Positions 48,035-57,414 are shown, numbered from the stretch's first letter. The stretch is DNA of 64,000 bases from Vibrio profundi (GCF_005281835.1 NZ_RZIS01000004.1:424355-488354), one strand, 5' to 3'. Translations and numbers: made by a program. Notes: generated by a model from the sequence alone, not told the origin.

Positions 48035-49009
48035 TTAAGCGTAACTTTCTGACCATTGCTTAAGCACGGTTTGGTATGGCTTGATGAAATGTTCTTCAGC
48101 AAATTTCCCTTGTTTAACGGCTAACTGACTGCGCTCTTCGCGGTCATAGACAATTTGAGTCAGTGAATGGTCTTGGTTTTTCAAATTAGGTTGATAACAA
48201 TTACCTGCAACAGCATTGGCGTTGTAAATCTCTGGGCGATAGATCTTTTGGAACGTTTCCATCGTGCTGATGGTGCTGATCAGCTCTAGATTCGAATAAT
48301 CATTAAGAAGATCGCCAAAGAAGTAAAATGCCAAAGGTGCGACACTATTTGGTGGCATAAAGTAGCGGACTTGTAAGCCCATTTTTTTAAAGTATTGCTC
48401 AGTCAAAGAAGACTCATTTGGCTGATATTCAAAACCTAACACAGGGTGCTGATTATCTGTTTTGCTATAGATTTTATTATCGGAAACGCTCAAGCAAATA
48501 ACGGGAAGTTTATTAAAGTTCTGTTTATAGGTATTCGAATTGACGAAATACTGAAAGAGTTTTCCATGCAGCTCACCAAAATTTTCTGGGATGGAAAATT
48601 TCGATTGGCCTTTATTATGGTCTAGAAGTAATACACTAAAGTCGTAATCTCGAACATAAGACGAAAAATTATTTCCGACAATTCCTTCGATACGTTCGTT
48701 GGTCTTGTGGTCGATAATGTTTGTCTTCAATACTTCAATAGATGGGAAGGCTTGTTCGTTACCTTCAATGTCCATATCGACAGAAATAATTTCAAGCTCG
48801 ACAGAGTAACGATCGCCTTTCGGGTTGTCCCAATGAGCTAAGGCATTGAAACTATTATCAATCATCGTTAATGCGTTGCGCAAGTTCGCTTGACGGCTTT
48901 CGCCTCTAGCCAAGTTTGCAAAATTAGTTGTGATACGAGTGCTGTCTGACGGATGGTAATTTTCATCGAGACTAAGGCTTTTGATCGTAAAGTTGAAGTC
49001 TGTATTCAT
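48035..49009 (-). CDS. mesX: DUF1852 protein, probable MesD partner MesX
   Basis: A 324-residue DUF1852 protein (FNFTIKSLSLDENYHPSDST, then RITTNFANLARGESRQANLR; later KMGLQVRYFMPPNSVAPLAF). In known systems MesX is required together with MesD for methionine synthesis and may supply the methyl group or oxidise its donor. It is the first gene of the pair, 31 nt before mesD. There is no signal peptide. Confidence 0.85.
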   Translation of the reverse strand: MNTDFNFTIKSLSLDENYHPSDSTRITTNFANLARGESRQANLRNALTMIDNSFNALAHWDNPKGDRYSVELEIISVDMDIEGNEQAFPSIEVLKTNIIDHKTNERIEGIVGNNFSSYVRDYDFSVLLLDHNKGQSKFSIPENFGELHGKLFQYFVNSNTYKQNFNKLPVICLSVSDNKIYSKTDNQHPVLGFEYQPNESSLTEQYFKKMGLQVRYFMPPNSVAPLAFYFFGDLLNDYSNLELISTISTMETFQKIYRPEIYNANAVAGNCYQPNLKNQDHSLTQIVYDREERSQLAVKQGKFAEEHFIKPYQTVLKQWSESYA

Positions 49010-49319
49010 AATATTTGGTTATCCTAATTCCTAAGATGAAAGCTGAATTTATTCCTTACTCTTACTGGGGTTTGTGGTTTTCTTTATTTCCAGTAACAAC
49101 CTTCGTGGCGATTTATTCTTAATGACCCAAAGCGGTAGTAACGAGCTGAGAGTTATTTATAACGTTTATCGTTACTCAAATAACAATGGTTTTACTTCAC
49201 TTTCATTATGAGAAATATTCATGTTTCATTATTTTTTAAATCGTTATATTAATGTTCTTAATTTAAAAATGACTAGTTTACATAGCATGTATATCCATAA
49301 TTAACATGAGGTTAAATAA
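49010..49319. promoter_or_regulatory. Divergent mesX / TauE-like promoter region with MetR-like site
   Basis: A TGAGAAATATTCA motif at 49209-49221 differs from the MetR consensus TGAAnnnnnTTCA at one base, about 200 bp upstream of mesX and 99 bp upstream of the permease. It is a plausible link to methionine control, but I found no MetJ box array. The rest is A+T rich without other structure. Confidence 0.35.
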
Positions 49320-50129
49320 GTGAGTGAATTGCTGTTATTGATTTTTTACTGTGCATTACTAGGTAGTGGCGTCGGTTTTTTAGCTGGGCTGCTAGGCATC
49401 GGCGGGGGACTAGTGATTGTTCCAATACTAAGCAGTATTTTGCTTCACTTTGAAGTTTTACCAACAGAGCAAGTTGTCGTTGCGGCCATTGCTACGTCTT
49501 TGGCATCAATATTGTTCACTTCAACTTCCTCGGCTATCGCTCACCACAAAAATGGCAATGTACCTTGGGAGCTCGCTCCTTGGATCATGACTGGCGTTGC
49601 CTTTGGCGCACTTATCAGTGGATTTATGGCGGCACTTTTACCAGAGCAGATTGTGCGTATGGTCTTTGCTGTAAGTGTGGTACTTATTGCACTGAAAATG
49701 TTTCTAAGCAGCAAAAAGGATGCGCCGACAGATAGGGAAATGCCTAACAAAGGGGTATTAACCGTTTTCACCACCATTACAGGTGGCCTATCTGCGATGA
49801 TAGGAATTGGGGGCGGTGCACTTTTGGTTCCTCTGTTAACCTTCTTCTCACTTGATATGAAAAAGGCCATTGGTTGCGCTTCTGCGTGTGGCATTGTCAT
49901 CGCATTGTTTGGCTCGATAGGTTACATCAGCTCGGGGAGTGCACACTTTTCGTTATCTGACGGGTTCGCTGGGTTTGTCTATTTACCTGCTTTAGCTGGG
50001 ATCGTGTGCACGTCTTGGTTTACCGCGCCGTTAGGTGCAAAATCAACGCAGACGTTACCTGTATCAACAATTAAAAAGATCTTTTCGATTTTGTTGTTAA
50101 TCATGGCTGCGAAAATGGTTGTTAGTTAA
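49320..50129 (+). CDS. TauE/SafE-family membrane permease
   Basis: A 269-residue inner-membrane protein with about eight helices and the duplicated family motif (AGLLGIGGGLVIVP near residue 22 and MIGIGGGALLVPLL near residue 160). The GTG start at 49320 has GAGG upstream. TauE/SafE proteins move sulfite, sulfoacetate or related organosulfur anions. Its divergence from a methionine-synthesis pair suggests import or export of a sulfur compound, by inference only. Confidence 0.85.
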   Translation: MSELLLLIFYCALLGSGVGFLAGLLGIGGGLVIVPILSSILLHFEVLPTEQVVVAAIATSLASILFTSTSSAIAHHKNGNVPWELAPWIMTGVAFGALISGFMAALLPEQIVRMVFAVSVVLIALKMFLSSKKDAPTDREMPNKGVLTVFTTITGGLSAMIGIGGGALLVPLLTFFSLDMKKAIGCASACGIVIALFGSIGYISSGSAHFSLSDGFAGFVYLPALAGIVCTSWFTAPLGAKSTQTLPVSTIKKIFSILLLIMAAKMVVS

Positions 50130-50419
50130 GTGAGAGGCGTCGTTCTCGTTAAGAAAAATATGGTAACGCTCTATTTACTGTAGTGTAGTCAACTTGAGAA
50201 CAGTGCTGATATCAGTTGAATGCAGCGTTATAAGAAACCATTGAAAAGTGTAGTGATAGGTAAGAAATACATCGATGGATGAGCTGCAAGTGAGCAATAC
50301 TTTCTCACTTGCAGATTATTCCTATATGAAAGGGTTACTCTAGTTTGATTAGAGTTTGATGTAGGCGCGCTTCAATTGATATTACGTCGAGTACAGGAAG
50401 TGCGCTGGAACACGATTAA
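50130..50419. terminator. Convergent spacer with perfect hairpin
   Basis: CTGCAAGTGAG (50284-50294) and CTCACTTGCAG (50304-50314) form a perfect 11-bp stem with a 9-nt loop, between the convergent permease and UxuB-like genes; ATTATT follows. It is a likely bidirectional terminator. No other feature seen in this spacer. Confidence 0.65.
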
Positions 50420-51886
50420 CTAGATAGCCGCTTCCATTACCGCTTTCTTAGCACCTTTTTGTTCAATATTGATGTACGCCTGAGTGATAGCATCAATAAC
50501 AGATTTCTGTTGAACAATGGATTGGTCGAAGATCGTTTCTTCACTCAAAAGAGCGTTAATCAATGGCTCAATCGAGTCGTGCTTTTTGCTGATTGACAGT
50601 AAATGCTCAGAGAGAGGGTCGACTACCTCAATCGGTTGATTGTTTTCATCAATACCTCTGATGTAGCGCATCCATGCCGCTGTGCCTAATGCTAAGGCTG
50701 TAAAATCTCGTTCGCCTTTGGCTAGAATGCCCATCGATTCAATAATACGTTGCGGGAGCTTTTGACTGCCATCCATAGCGATCTGATGCGTCTTATGCTT
50801 CAAATATGGATTTGAAAACCGATTTAAGAGCAGCTCGGAATACTCGATGAGATTGATATTATCGAGCTCTTGTAGGGTTGGTTTTTGCTCATTGAGCATA
50901 AGTCGACGAGTCATTTCTTTGAAACTAGGGTTTTCCATCGTATCTGAAATATATTCATATCCGGATAAGTACCCTGTGTAAGCGAGAAAAGAGTGGCTTC
51001 CATTGAGCATTCTTAGCTTCATTTCTTCATAAGGCTGCACATCTTTTACGAGTGATACACCATCAATTAGCTGCCATTCAGGGCGGCCAGAAACAAAGTC
51101 ATCTTCAATAACCCATTGTAAAAATGGTTCTGTGATCAGTCCACAAGGATCAAACTTGCCAGTTAATGATTCGATAGTTTTCAATGATTCGTCGGTCATT
51201 GCGGGAACAATTCTATCAACCATTGTGCTGGGGAAGCTGGCATGGATTGAAATCCATTCAGATAAATCCGGATCTATCATGTTGGCGTAAGCAATAATGG
51301 CGGCTTTCGTTACCTCTCCATTATGGGGCATGTTGTCACAGGACATGACACTGAAGGCGGGTAGGTTTCGTTCTTTTCTCAAACTTAACGCAGCAACTAT
51401 CACACCTAAGGCAGATTTTGGAGCTTTGGGATTAGCAATGTCTTGAGCAATTAACGGGTGTCCAGCGTGAAATTGGCGAGTGTTCGGGTCTACACAATAG
51501 CCTTTTTCAGTAATCGTTAATGAAACGATCGATACTTGGGGCTCCGCCATTCTCTCTATAATCGAGTCAATCCCATCTAGGCTAGGGTGCATACTATCTA
51601 TCACTGATTCGATAGTGTGAACATTGGTGGTGGTATGATCTTGTTCAACGACAGTGTAGCGATGGTCTTGCTCTCTCAACTCTTGAATAAAGGGCTTTCC
51701 ACTAAACAAGCTTACGGTCGTATAGCCCCAATCACTAGGCGTTATCTGGTTGAGTTTTTCTAATACCAAAGCCTGGTGAGCACGGAAAAATGCACCACAA
51801 CCAATATGAACAATTCGGTTTTTAAGTGACGAACGATCATAGTTTGAATGTGATAATTGATCATATTCAGTTCGACTAGAAGCCAT
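50420..51886 (-). CDS. uxuB: Mannitol-dehydrogenase-family oxidoreductase (UxuB-like, D-mannonate/fructuronate)
   Basis: A 488-residue polyol dehydrogenase, matching UxuB (about 486). It carries the family N-terminus RIVHIGCGAFFRAHQALVLE, TITEKGYCVDPNTR, and the catalytic lysine motif EMKLRMLNGSHSFLAYTGYL. UxuB reduces D-fructuronate to D-mannonate. The ATG at 51886 follows AAGGAT by 6 nt; a longer start at 51946 is less likely. It is divergent from the TRAP-uxuA-kdgK-eda operon and downstream of the Zn dehydrogenase. Confidence 0.85.
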   Translation of the reverse strand: MASSRTEYDQLSHSNYDRSSLKNRIVHIGCGAFFRAHQALVLEKLNQITPSDWGYTTVSLFSGKPFIQELREQDHRYTVVEQDHTTTNVHTIESVIDSMHPSLDGIDSIIERMAEPQVSIVSLTITEKGYCVDPNTRQFHAGHPLIAQDIANPKAPKSALGVIVAALSLRKERNLPAFSVMSCDNMPHNGEVTKAAIIAYANMIDPDLSEWISIHASFPSTMVDRIVPAMTDESLKTIESLTGKFDPCGLITEPFLQWVIEDDFVSGRPEWQLIDGVSLVKDVQPYEEMKLRMLNGSHSFLAYTGYLSGYEYISDTMENPSFKEMTRRLMLNEQKPTLQELDNINLIEYSELLLNRFSNPYLKHKTHQIAMDGSQKLPQRIIESMGILAKGERDFTALALGTAAWMRYIRGIDENNQPIEVVDPLSEHLLSISKKHDSIEPLINALLSEETIFDQSIVQQKSVIDAITQAYINIEQKGAKKAVMEAAI

Positions 51887-52007
51887 ATAAATATCCTTAG
51901 ATGTAAAGCGAATTTGGGAGAGCGAATGAGCTATCGAAGTCTCCAAATGGTATTGGAGACTTTATATGTTGAACAAAACGTATGCGGATGATTGCCAGTA
52001 CGAACGG

Positions 52008-53024
52008 TTAGTGCATTTTTATCAATGCTTTACGTACTTTTTGTGGGTCGTTCTCAATAAGTGCAATAGCATCAGGAGCGGTATCGAGAGTGAACTCATG
52101 ACTGATTAAAAACTCGGTGTCGAGTTTCCCTTGAGCCATCCAGTCAATTACTTTCGGGAACATCTTGTTATTTAGACGAGAGCCTACAATGGTCAGCTCT
52201 TTCTTGATCACTTCTACTTGTTGAAGAGGACTATCTTCACTAGAGAAACCGAGCAAACAAACAGTTCCCGCAGGAGCTGCCAACCTCATAATTTCAGGAA
52301 TAAGAGCAGGAATACATGCTGCGTCTGCGATCAGTGGTACACCTTGCCCATTTGTCAGCTCCATGACTCGCTGCTCAGTGTTTTCTTGTTTAGGGTTAAT
52401 GGTATGAGTTGCCCCTAATTGCTTGGCGGTCTCTAACTTTTCATCAAGAAGATCGACAATTATAGATGGAATACCTAAAACATTAGCAATTTGTACAATG
52501 GTTAACCCAATAACGCCTGCACCGTAGATCAATATTGTGTCATCCGAAGAGGCGTCTAATCGGTTAAACACATTAGCTGCGATACTGTAAGGCTCTATTA
52601 AGGTTGCATCTCTTAAGTTGATGCTGTCTGGTAGGGCAATGATATTGGCTGCAGGCACGGCTTGAAATTGTGTGAATCCGCCATCGGTGTGAACACCTAT
52701 CACTTGAAGTTCAGTACACACATTCGAGCGGCCGATTTTGCAAGGTCGGCATCGGCCACAGCTGATCACTGGGTTCACGACCACTTTTGTTCCAACTTCC
52801 AGCCCAGTTACGCTGTTTCCAATCTTTTCGATAGTTCCTACAAACTCATGCCCAGTGATTCTAGGGTAGGTAGCAAACGGGTTTTGACCGTGAATGATAT
52901 GCAGATCAGATCCACAAATCCCGGCGTACTCTACACGAACTAATACTTGGTCATCAGAGAAAGGGGGTACGTTTTGCTCGACGACTTGGTAGTCATTAAT
53001 TCCATTTACAATAAATGATTTCAT
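52008..53024 (-). CDS. Zn-dependent alcohol dehydrogenase (LgoD/RspB-like, probable aldonate 5-dehydrogenase)
   Basis: A 338-residue MDR dehydrogenase with catalytic zinc ligands in GICGSDLHI and GHEFVG, structural zinc cysteines in SCGRCRPCKIGRSNVC, and the NAD-binding IYGAGVIGLTIVQIA. It resembles YjjN (LgoD, L-galactonate 5-dehydrogenase) and RspB. In a locus with UxuB and UxuA, a likely reaction is L-gulonate to D-fructuronate, completing a route to D-mannonate. It lies between the GntR gene (2 nt away) and uxuB. Confidence 0.8.
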   Translation of the reverse strand: MKSFIVNGINDYQVVEQNVPPFSDDQVLVRVEYAGICGSDLHIIHGQNPFATYPRITGHEFVGTIEKIGNSVTGLEVGTKVVVNPVISCGRCRPCKIGRSNVCTELQVIGVHTDGGFTQFQAVPAANIIALPDSINLRDATLIEPYSIAANVFNRLDASSDDTILIYGAGVIGLTIVQIANVLGIPSIIVDLLDEKLETAKQLGATHTINPKQENTEQRVMELTNGQGVPLIADAACIPALIPEIMRLAAPAGTVCLLGFSSEDSPLQQVEVIKKELTIVGSRLNNKMFPKVIDWMAQGKLDTEFLISHEFTLDTAPDAIALIENDPQKVRKALIKMH

Positions 53025-53026
53025 TT

Positions 53027-53719
53027 TTAGTTACTCAACTTATCTATCACGTTATCGATGTGCATGATCATTGCCGATTCAGCTTGCTCAGGATCTCCGG
53101 CTTTGATCGCGTTGAAGATCGCTTGATGATCGTCAACCCAAATTCCTTTTGCAGTCGGCTCGTTAGCAATGACTTCCATGCGATCCCACATTTTCCCTTT
53201 CATATGTAGCGACATCAGATCTTGGTGGAAAATGGTTAATAGTGGGTTCTGGCAAGCGCTAGCGATTGCACAGTGAAACTGTTGATCAGCATCATGAGAT
53301 GTTTGATGCCTCAACTCGATACTTGAGAAAAATTGAGAGGCATTCATCATGTCAAGGCATTGCTGAAGCTCGTTGATCAGTTCAGGCGTATTGTTCAGCG
53401 CTGCTTGTTTAGCAAACTCACCTTCAATAACTTTTCTAGCCGACAAAATATCGTTTGGCGTAAATTCACTCAGTGCCGGGGAAGGCAGTTGAGGCTGACT
53501 TTGTAAGACGAAAACCCCAGCCCCTTTCTTGATTTCTGCAATGCCAGATAGCTCCAAATAAACCATAGCTTCACGTATGACGGTACGGCTCACATTGAGC
53601 TCTTCTGACAGCTTTCGTTCTGGTGGGATTTTGTCCCCTACGAGGTATTGCTTTGCATTAATTCGGTTAATGATCTGATTGGCGACGGTTATGTACAGCC
53701 GGTCAGTTTTTATTGTCAT
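53027..53719 (-). CDS. GntR-family (FadR-type) regulator of the sugar-acid locus
   Basis: A 230-residue regulator: N-terminal GntR winged helix (KIPPERKLSEELNVSRTVIR) and a C-terminal all-helical FCD domain with metal-binding histidines (HDADQQFHCAIA, DDHQAIFNAI). It resembles UxuR/RspR-type repressors. It heads a minus-strand unit with the Zn dehydrogenase and uxuB, and faces the TRAP-uxuA operon across an 849-nt spacer holding repeated TTGGTC-type motifs, its likely operators. Confidence 0.88.
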   Translation of the reverse strand: MTIKTDRLYITVANQIINRINAKQYLVGDKIPPERKLSEELNVSRTVIREAMVYLELSGIAEIKKGAGVFVLQSQPQLPSPALSEFTPNDILSARKVIEGEFAKQAALNNTPELINELQQCLDMMNASQFFSSIELRHQTSHDADQQFHCAIASACQNPLLTIFHQDLMSLHMKGKMWDRMEVIANEPTAKGIWVDDHQAIFNAIKAGDPEQAESAMIMHIDNVIDKLSN

Positions 53720-53918
53720 GCCTCTACCTTGTTCATAATCGATTCTTTATGCCGCTAATGATTAGTTGTGCGCCCATCTCTTTGCTCATTCCATTTAATG
53801 GTATTAACCGTGAAAAATACTTTGAGGAGATGTTGGTTCACTCTGCAGCGTTGTTATGTACCAATTAAACCATCATTTACCTGGAAGTTATGTGACCAAA
53901 GGCAAGTTAATGTAATGA

Positions 53919-53936
53919 TATTGTCCAGACCAATTT
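53919..53936. promoter_or_regulatory. Candidate GntR operator A
   Basis: On the minus strand this reads AAATTGGTCTGGACAATA. It differs at one base in 18 from the motif at 54529-54546. The TTGG...CAA outline fits a FadR-subfamily site. It lies 200 bp upstream of the gntR start codon. A related half-site TTGGTACATAA is at 53854-53869 (minus strand). Confidence 0.55.
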
Positions 53937-54467
53937 TGTTTATGTTGGTTTTTTGGCGTGACCAAATCTATTTATACACGGCGTTATATAGCTTTAACAA
54001 TAGAGTAAATAAGTTGCGCTGGGCGGTGTGATGTTGTTTTTATAGGTCGGAGAATGGTAAAAAAGACACTAGGTCAATGACTTACAGATTTTTAGTAAAA
54101 AATTATACTTTCCCGTCTTGGAATGTTGCGATCCGAATTGGGTTTAAGTCGTATTTTGATGAGAGAGAAAACAAAGCTAAGTCGTTGATTCGTTTTTGGT
54201 TACTTTGATTTATGGTGTTAAGCTATTGTTTTTTATGGATTGTCTTGTGTTTTTTACTTAGTGGTGGAAATGTGGCCAAGTAAGACTTTCTTAAAGTGAT
54301 GCGGAGTTCTCATCGTGGGTTCTGCCCAAACTGAGAAAGGTAAAACAAGTGTAATAAATAGAGTGATTCGCATAAAAAATGACTATTTATTGATCGAGAT
54401 GTGGAGTTCTCTGGTTGCGAAAGCTGAGACTTTGCGCATAAAAATGCCATGCTAAGTAGGGTCTTTC

Positions 54468-54483
54468 TGTCACATTTATCACA
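54468..54483. promoter_or_regulatory. Candidate CRP site upstream of dctP
   Basis: TGTCACATTTATCACA reads TGTGA-N6-TGACA on the other strand, 9 of 10 to the CRP core consensus. It is centred about 60 bp upstream of the inferred start of transcription, a class I activation position, and suggests catabolite control of sugar-acid use. Confidence 0.55.
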
Positions 54484-54500
54484 CTTAACGTTTTTATCAA

Positions 54501-54546
54501 TTGTGAAACGTTAATCCGATGTTAGATTAAATTGGTCTGTACAATA
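54501..54546 (+). promoter_or_regulatory. dctP promoter with overlapping candidate GntR operator B
   Basis: TTGTGA (54501-54506) and TAGATT (54523-54528), 16 nt apart, form a plausible sigma70 promoter (4 of 6 each). Immediately after, AAATTGGTCTGTACAATA (54529-54546) is the second copy of the 18-bp motif, 22 bp before the dctP ATG. A repressor bound there would block initiation. Confidence 0.5.
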
Positions 54547-54568
54547 AAAGATAAAAATGGAGAACACG

Positions 54569-55534
54569 ATGAAGCAAAAACTATTGAGCGTCGCTATATT
54601 AGCGTCTTCTCTTTTCACTGGAATTGCATCTGCTGCCGACTACACTTTGAAATTTGGCCATCTGGCAAACGATGACAATGTTTGGAACAAAGCTGCCCTA
54701 CATTTCCAAAAAACGGTGGAAGAAAAATCTGAAGGACGAATTGAAGTTTTGGTGTATCCGAACTCTGAATTAGGGTCTGAGATGGATATCATTAACGGCA
54801 TTCAACTAGGTACGGTCGACCTAACAATCTCGGGTGAATCATTGCAAAACTGGGCACCGAAAGCAGCACTGCTTGCAATCCCATATGCAATTCGTGATAG
54901 CGAGCACTTAGCGGCAGTTGCCGATGGTGAGGTTGGTAAAGAAATTGAAGAACAAATCACTCAACGTTCAGGCCTAGTGCCACTAACTTGGTTCGAACGT
55001 GGTGCGCGTAACCTAACTTCGAATAAACCAATTACAACGCCAGAAGATCTTAACGGTACGATTCTACGTGTTCCAAACGTTCCAATTTTTGTAAAGGTGT
55101 GGGAGCAACTTGGTGCTAAACCGACTCCAATGGCATTCTCGGAAGTGTTTACTTCTTTACAACAAGGCACGATCCATTCCCAAGAAAACCCGTTATCACT
55201 GATCAACAGCGCATCGTTCTTTGAAGTTCAAGGTTATGTGAACAAAACAGAGCACGTACGCAGCTGGATCTACGTTGTTATGGGTAAGCGTCAATTAGAA
55301 AAACTACCTAAAGACTTGCAAGCTGTGGTTAAAGAAGCCGCTGCCGAAACGCAGGCCTACGAGCGAGAATTATTCCTAGAAGATGAAAGAAAACTTGCTG
55401 AGCTATTGCAAGAAAGAGGGATGAAATTCGTCGATGTCGATCAAGAGGCATTCCGTGAAGCTGCGCTTCCGGCTGTTCGTAAAAGTTTGAATAAAGAGCA
55501 GTTACCGCTGTTTGAAGATATCCAAAAACTATAA
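54569..55534 (+). CDS. dctP: TRAP transporter substrate-binding protein (DctP family)
   Basis: A 321-residue periplasmic protein with signal peptide (1-22, GIASA cleavage) and the DctP fold: YTLKFGHLANDDNVWNKAAL, GSEMDIINGIQLGTVDLT, WFERGARNLTSNKPI and the conserved arginine region LRVPNVPIFVKVWEQLGA that holds the ligand carboxylate. GGAG lies 6 nt before the ATG at 54569. Its ligand is probably the aldonate or uronate degraded by the neighbouring enzymes. Confidence 0.9.
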   Translation: MKQKLLSVAILASSLFTGIASAADYTLKFGHLANDDNVWNKAALHFQKTVEEKSEGRIEVLVYPNSELGSEMDIINGIQLGTVDLTISGESLQNWAPKAALLAIPYAIRDSEHLAAVADGEVGKEIEEQITQRSGLVPLTWFERGARNLTSNKPITTPEDLNGTILRVPNVPIFVKVWEQLGAKPTPMAFSEVFTSLQQGTIHSQENPLSLINSASFFEVQGYVNKTEHVRSWIYVVMGKRQLEKLPKDLQAVVKEAAAETQAYERELFLEDERKLAELLQERGMKFVDVDQEAFREAALPAVRKSLNKEQLPLFEDIQKL

Positions 55535-55544
55535 GTAACCCTTG

Positions 55545-55569
55545 GGGAGGTGGAAGCCTCCCTATTTTC
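55545..55569 (+). terminator. Attenuator-like hairpin between dctP and dctQ
   Basis: GGGAGG pairs with CCTCCC over a 6-nt loop, followed by a T-rich TATTTTCT. It would stop part of the transcription after dctP, giving the excess of binding protein usual in TRAP operons. Confidence 0.65.
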
Positions 55570-55583
55570 TCATGAGGGAAATT

Positions 55584-56120
55584 ATGACGACAATCGTAAA
55601 TGTGGCCGAAGAACCAAAAGAGTCACTCGTTTCGAGAGCCGTAAATCACATTGATCGACTTGCCACTCGCTTTTTTAGCTTTTTTACAATTTGTAGTTTA
55701 GTCGCTTTATGTGGCGTGGTTTTACTACAAGTATTTGCAAGAATGTTTTTAGAAAGTACTCCTGCTTGGACAGAAGAGCTTTCTCGCTACTTCTTTATTT
55801 ATACCGTTGCTTTTGGTTCTGGATTAGCTTTTAAGTCAAAAGAACTAGTGAGTGTCGATATTATAGTTTCTAGACTAAGCGAAAAGTGGCAAAGCATATA
55901 TCAACTAATTGTTAATATCGTTATTTCTATTTTTATCTTTATTGCTTTACCAAATGCATTTCAATTTATGAGTATCGGTGAATGGCAAACATCACCAGTA
56001 CTTGCAGTTCAAATGGACTACATCTTTTTTGCAAGTGTTCTTATCTTTGCAAACTTACAATTATTTATAGCGCTAGACTCTATAAAAATAATTATTAAAC
56101 ATACAAGTCGGAGAGGATGA
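55584..56120 (+). CDS. dctQ: TRAP transporter small membrane subunit (DctQ family)
   Basis: A 178-residue protein with four transmembrane helices and the DctQ motif RMFLESTPAWTEELSRYFFI (about residues 53-72). The start at 55584 follows GAGGGA; a frame opening at 55542 lacks a site and would include the attenuator. It pairs with DctM, whose ATG begins 2 nt after its stop codon. Confidence 0.9.
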   Translation: MTTIVNVAEEPKESLVSRAVNHIDRLATRFFSFFTICSLVALCGVVLLQVFARMFLESTPAWTEELSRYFFIYTVAFGSGLAFKSKELVSVDIIVSRLSEKWQSIYQLIVNIVISIFIFIALPNAFQFMSIGEWQTSPVLAVQMDYIFFASVLIFANLQLFIALDSIKIIIKHTSRRG

Positions 56121-56121
56121 T

Positions 56122-57396
56122 ATGGAAGTCTATATATTATTTTCGGTTTTCTTTATTTTATTAATATTAGGCTTTCCTATTGCAATTACGCTTGGAATAG
56201 CATCAATGGCTTACTTATTGATAGCTGATATTTCATTAACTGTAATTCCACAAAAAATGTTTGCGGGCATTGATTCATTTGTACTTCTTTGTATCGGTGG
56301 TTTCATCCTCGCCGGAAATTTAATGAATCGGGGGAACATCACCGAACAGATCATCGGGTTAAGTAACGCGATGCTGGGGCATATTCGTGGCGGACTTGGG
56401 CTAGCGAATGTTAGTGGATCAATGTTGTTTGGTGGTGTGTCTGGTACTGCGGTCGCTGATACTGCATCGATTGGTTCGGTCATGATCCCTGGTATGGCAA
56501 AAAGTGGTTACGACAAACCATTTGCAGCCGCGGTGACTGCTGCCTCTTCAACCATCGGGCCAATTATTCCTCCTAGTGTACCTATGATCATTGTCGGCAC
56601 ATTGACCAGTATCTCAGTTGGAAAACTGTTTCTTGCTGGGGCTGTACCTGGCTTGTTACTGGGTGTAGGGATGATGGCAACGACTTATTTCCTATCGGTA
56701 AAACGAGGCTACCCGAAAGAAAAGCGTGCAACGTTATCTGAAATTATCCTTCACTTACGTACAAGTTGTTGGGCGATTTCACTGACATTCTTAATACTGA
56801 TTGGCATTGTGGGTGGTTTCTTTACACCGACTGAAGCCTCTGTCGTCGCGGCGCTTTATGCAATGATTATCGGTATGTTCGTTTATAAGGGACTTTCGTT
56901 TAGAGATCTTCCAAAAATACTACTTTCGACTGCAGTAACCACTGCATCATTAATGCTACTGGTTGGTTTAGCGAATGTTTTTGGATGGATACTAACGTCA
57001 GAAAAAATCCCACAGATGATAGCGTCTGCGATACTAACGATCAGTGAAAATCCAATCATTGTATTACTAATCATCAACTTATTGTTGCTGTTGGTTGGCT
57101 CGTTCATGGAGACCATTGCGGCACTGATCATACTGTTTCCTACACTGTTAGGCGTAGCGACCGCTGTCGGTGTTGACCCAGTGCACTTTGGTATTATCGC
57201 CGTGCTTAACTTGATGATTGGTCTAACTACACCACCTGTTGGAGTTTGTTTGTTCGTTGCTGCGGGCATTGGTGGAATTCCGATGGAGAAAGTCGTGAAA
57301 GCAATCGTGCCTTTCCTATTGTGTAATCTAGCCGTGTTATTGATGGTCACATATATACCAGCTTTATCACTTTGGCTACCAAGCGTGTTCTTATAA
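56122..57396 (+). CDS. dctM: TRAP transporter large permease subunit (DctM family)
   Basis: A 424-residue permease with about 12 helices, sodium-coupled in known cases. Typical blocks are FPIAITLGIASMAYLL, AGNLMNRGNITEQIIGLSNA, VSGTAVADTASIGSVMIPGM, IGPIIPPSVPMIIVG and LTTPPVGVCLFVAAGIGG. GAGGATG precedes the ATG. With DctP and DctQ it forms a high-affinity importer for the locus substrate. Confidence 0.93.
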   Translation: MEVYILFSVFFILLILGFPIAITLGIASMAYLLIADISLTVIPQKMFAGIDSFVLLCIGGFILAGNLMNRGNITEQIIGLSNAMLGHIRGGLGLANVSGSMLFGGVSGTAVADTASIGSVMIPGMAKSGYDKPFAAAVTAASSTIGPIIPPSVPMIIVGTLTSISVGKLFLAGAVPGLLLGVGMMATTYFLSVKRGYPKEKRATLSEIILHLRTSCWAISLTFLILIGIVGGFFTPTEASVVAALYAMIIGMFVYKGLSFRDLPKILLSTAVTTASLMLLVGLANVFGWILTSEKIPQMIASAILTISENPIIVLLIINLLLLLVGSFMETIAALIILFPTLLGVATAVGVDPVHFGIIAVLNLMIGLTTPPVGVCLFVAAGIGGIPMEKVVKAIVPFLLCNLAVLLMVTYIPALSLWLPSVFL

Positions 57397-57414
57397 ACAA
57401 TTAGAGTTGATGCA

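Larger units (their letters stand above)
53720..54568. other. Long divergent control region of the sugar-acid locus
   Basis: 849 nt without a credible gene (a plus-strand frame at 53768-54031 has no site or family). It contains both gntR- and dctP-side promoters, operators A and B and the CRP-like site described separately. The central A+T-rich 54040-54440 shows nothing I can assign. Confidence 0.5.

Noticed and set aside
53768..54031. 87-codon plus-strand frame in the sugar-acid control region
   Set aside because: No ribosome binding site, low-complexity peptide, and it covers a candidate operator.
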